A program made the translations under genes and the position numbers. Positions 6,276-7,412 of a DNA stretch of 7,412 nt are shown one piece after another. The notes under the pieces were generated by a model that saw only the letters and a list, made by a program, of their open reading frames with translations, had not been told where the DNA came from and made no database searches. Source of the stretch: Hyphomonadaceae bacterium UBA4763 (lineage in GTDB: Bacteria > Pseudomonadota > Alphaproteobacteria > Caulobacterales > Aquidulcibacteraceae). Location: contig DHHV01000008.1 of NCBI GenBank assembly GCA_002403455.1, forward strand, positions 1 to 7,412, in the 5' to 3' direction. How positions within the stretch are numbered: position 1 is the first letter of the stretch; each line of letters starts with the position of its first letter.

Positions 6276-7342
6276 ACCTAGCCGATCCCCAAGGCATGGC
6301 CACCTTACGCGCTGCACTTGGCAAACGAATTCTCATTTTGGACGGAGCGTTCGGCACCATGGTGCAGAGCCTCAATTTGGACGAAGCAGCGTTTCGCAAT
6401 TCAGTGCTGGCCGACCATCCGGGCTTTCTAAAGGGAAATAACGACCTTCTAAATCTAACACGCCCCGACATTGTCGAAGAAATTCATCGTCAATATCTCG
6501 ACGCCGGCGCAGATATCATCGAAACGAATACGTTTTCCGCGACGACGATCGCCCAGGCTGATTATCAGCTTGAAGCTTATGCCGACGCGATTGCCCTCGA
6601 AGGGGCCAAGCTTGCACGCCGCGCCGCCGACGCCGCCATGGCGGCCAACCCGCTGCGTCTGCGCTGGGTCGCCGGCGCGATCGGACCGACCAACAAGACG
6701 TTATCTTTGTCGCCGAATGTCAATGATCCTGGTCATCGCGACGTCAATTTCGAACAGGTCCGCACCGCCTATCGCGCTCAAGTCATCGCCATGATCGCCG
6801 GCGGGGTTGACCTGTTGCTGATCGAAACCGTTTTCGACACGCTGAACGCCAAAGCCGCAATCATGGCGATCTTTGACGCCTATGACGAAACCGGCGCAGC
6901 GCCGCCCATGCTGATTTCCGGGACGATCACCGACCTCTCGGGCCGCACTTTGTCGGGGCAGACGGTGGAGGCGTTCTGGCACTCGATCCGCCATGCTGAC
7001 CCGCTCGCGGTCGGCCTCAATTGCGCGTTGGGCGCAGCGCAAATGCGCCCGTTCTTGGCCGATCTCGCCCGCGTCGCCGACCGGCCGATCATCACTTATC
7101 CTAATGCGGGTCTGCCGAACGCCATGGCCGAATATGACGAAACGCCGGAGACAACCGCCGGCCATCTCGAAGCATGGGCCAAGGACGGCCTTGTCAACAT
7201 TGTCGGCGGCTGCTGCGGTACGACGCCCGCGCATATCGCCAGCATCGCGGCGCGGGTCGAGGGGCTGTCGCCCCGCGCGATCCCCACCCTCGACACCGCC
7301 ATGCGCTTATCGGGCCTTGAGCCCTTCGTCCTTCCGGCGTGA
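6272..7342 (+). CDS. metH: Methionine synthase, homocysteine-binding module as a separate protein (split MetH, part 1)
   Basis: The protein is 356 aa and equals the N-terminal homocysteine S-methyltransferase module of cobalamin-dependent methionine synthase. It binds Zn and activates homocysteine. Landmarks are LDGAFGTM (23-30), DIIETNTFSAT (81-91), GAIGPTNKTLSLSP (135-148), and the three zinc-ligand cysteines: Cys251 in GLNCALG and Cys314/Cys315 in GGCCGTTP. These sit four residues later than Cys247, Cys310 and Cys311 of E. coli MetH. The protein ends LSGLEPFVLPA, the position of the linker between the homocysteine and pterin modules in full-length MetH. The stop is followed after 8 nt by the ATG of the second half. 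The start overlaps metF by ATGA, with only a weak GAG 7 nt upstream. It is not a BHMT-type stand-alone enzyme, judging by the neighbour. Split metH is known in several alphaproteobacterial groups. Confidence 0.95.
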   Translation: MNLADPQGMATLRAALGKRILILDGAFGTMVQSLNLDEAAFRNSVLADHPGFLKGNNDLLNLTRPDIVEEIHRQYLDAGADIIETNTFSATTIAQADYQLEAYADAIALEGAKLARRAADAAMAANPLRLRWVAGAIGPTNKTLSLSPNVNDPGHRDVNFEQVRTAYRAQVIAMIAGGVDLLLIETVFDTLNAKAAIMAIFDAYDETGAAPPMLISGTITDLSGRTLSGQTVEAFWHSIRHADPLAVGLNCALGAAQMRPFLADLARVADRPIITYPNAGLPNAMAEYDETPETTAGHLEAWAKDGLVNIVGGCCGTTPAHIASIAARVEGLSPRAIPTLDTAMRLSGLEPFVLPA

Positions 7343-7350
7343 GCACTCTG

Positions 7351-7412
7351 ATGTCTCAATCTTCCGCCAGTCGCTTGTTCGTCAATATTGGCGAGCGCAC
7401 CAACGTCACCGG
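7351..7412 (+). CDS. metH: Methionine synthase, pterin/cobalamin-binding part (split MetH, part 2), N-terminus only
   Basis: An ATG at 7351 opens a frame MSQSSASRLFVNIGERTNVT that reaches the right edge. FVNIGERTNVTG is the conserved opening of the methyltetrahydrofolate-binding (pterin) module of MetH. The full gene should continue with the pterin, B12-binding and reactivation domains, but these are outside the window. It starts 8 nt after the stop of part 1, in a different frame, with only a weak GTGAG upstream, so coupling or reinitiation from part 1 is likely. Confidence 0.92.
   Translation, partial: MSQSSASRLFVNIGERTNVT

Noticed and set aside
7340..7353. Frameshift or nonsense mutation breaking metH
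   Set aside because: The stop falls in the inter-module linker, a new ATG follows 8 nt later and all conserved residues on both sides are kept; a true gene split, known in alphaproteobacteria, is more likely.

Overview
The window looks like chromosomal DNA of a moderately GC-rich alphaproteobacterium. The best-supported guess is a Sphingomonadales- or Caulobacterales-like lineage. This rests on the gene order ArsR-methyltransferase fusion, metF, then a cobalamin-dependent methionine synthase split into two genes, and on the alphaproteobacterial style of the MlaA, MlaC and prepilin peptidase proteins. No rRNA, tRNA, CRISPR array, insertion sequence or phage gene was seen.

Layout. At the left edge the minus strand carries the first 46 codons of a lipoprotein that runs out of the window (1-140). 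A 247-bp divergent intergenic region follows, then a plus-strand prepilin peptidase (388-1152). It converges on a three-gene minus-strand block read from right to left: an MlaA/VacJ outer-membrane lipoprotein (4140-3310), an MlaC/Ttg2D-type periplasmic lipid-binding protein (3126-2371) and an MFS permease (2374-1199) whose start codon overlaps the mlaC stop codon. A divergent intergenic region (4141-4323) contains a perfect 20-bp palindrome, the likely operator of the next gene. From 4324 to the right edge runs a tightly packed plus-strand methionine-cycle operon: an ArsR-type regulator fused to a SAM-methyltransferase-like domain, metF, the homocysteine-binding half of methionine synthase, and the beginning of the pterin/B12 half.

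How the genes work together. MetF makes 5-methyltetrahydrofolate. The two methionine synthase polypeptides together would transfer that methyl group to homocysteine. The leading regulator probably senses the methionine-cycle state (SAM or S-adenosylhomocysteine) through its methyltransferase-like domain and represses the operon at the palindrome, by analogy with the SahR-type ArsR regulators of proteobacterial methionine metabolism. On the other strand, MlaA and MlaC suggest phospholipid trafficking between the membranes. The translationally coupled MFS permease may be a partner in lipid handling, but that link is inferred only from gene arrangement.

Nothing here is certain to be a new system. 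The most rewarding items are the operator plus fusion regulator, the MFS-mlaC coupling, and the prepilin peptidase with an altered second aspartate motif.
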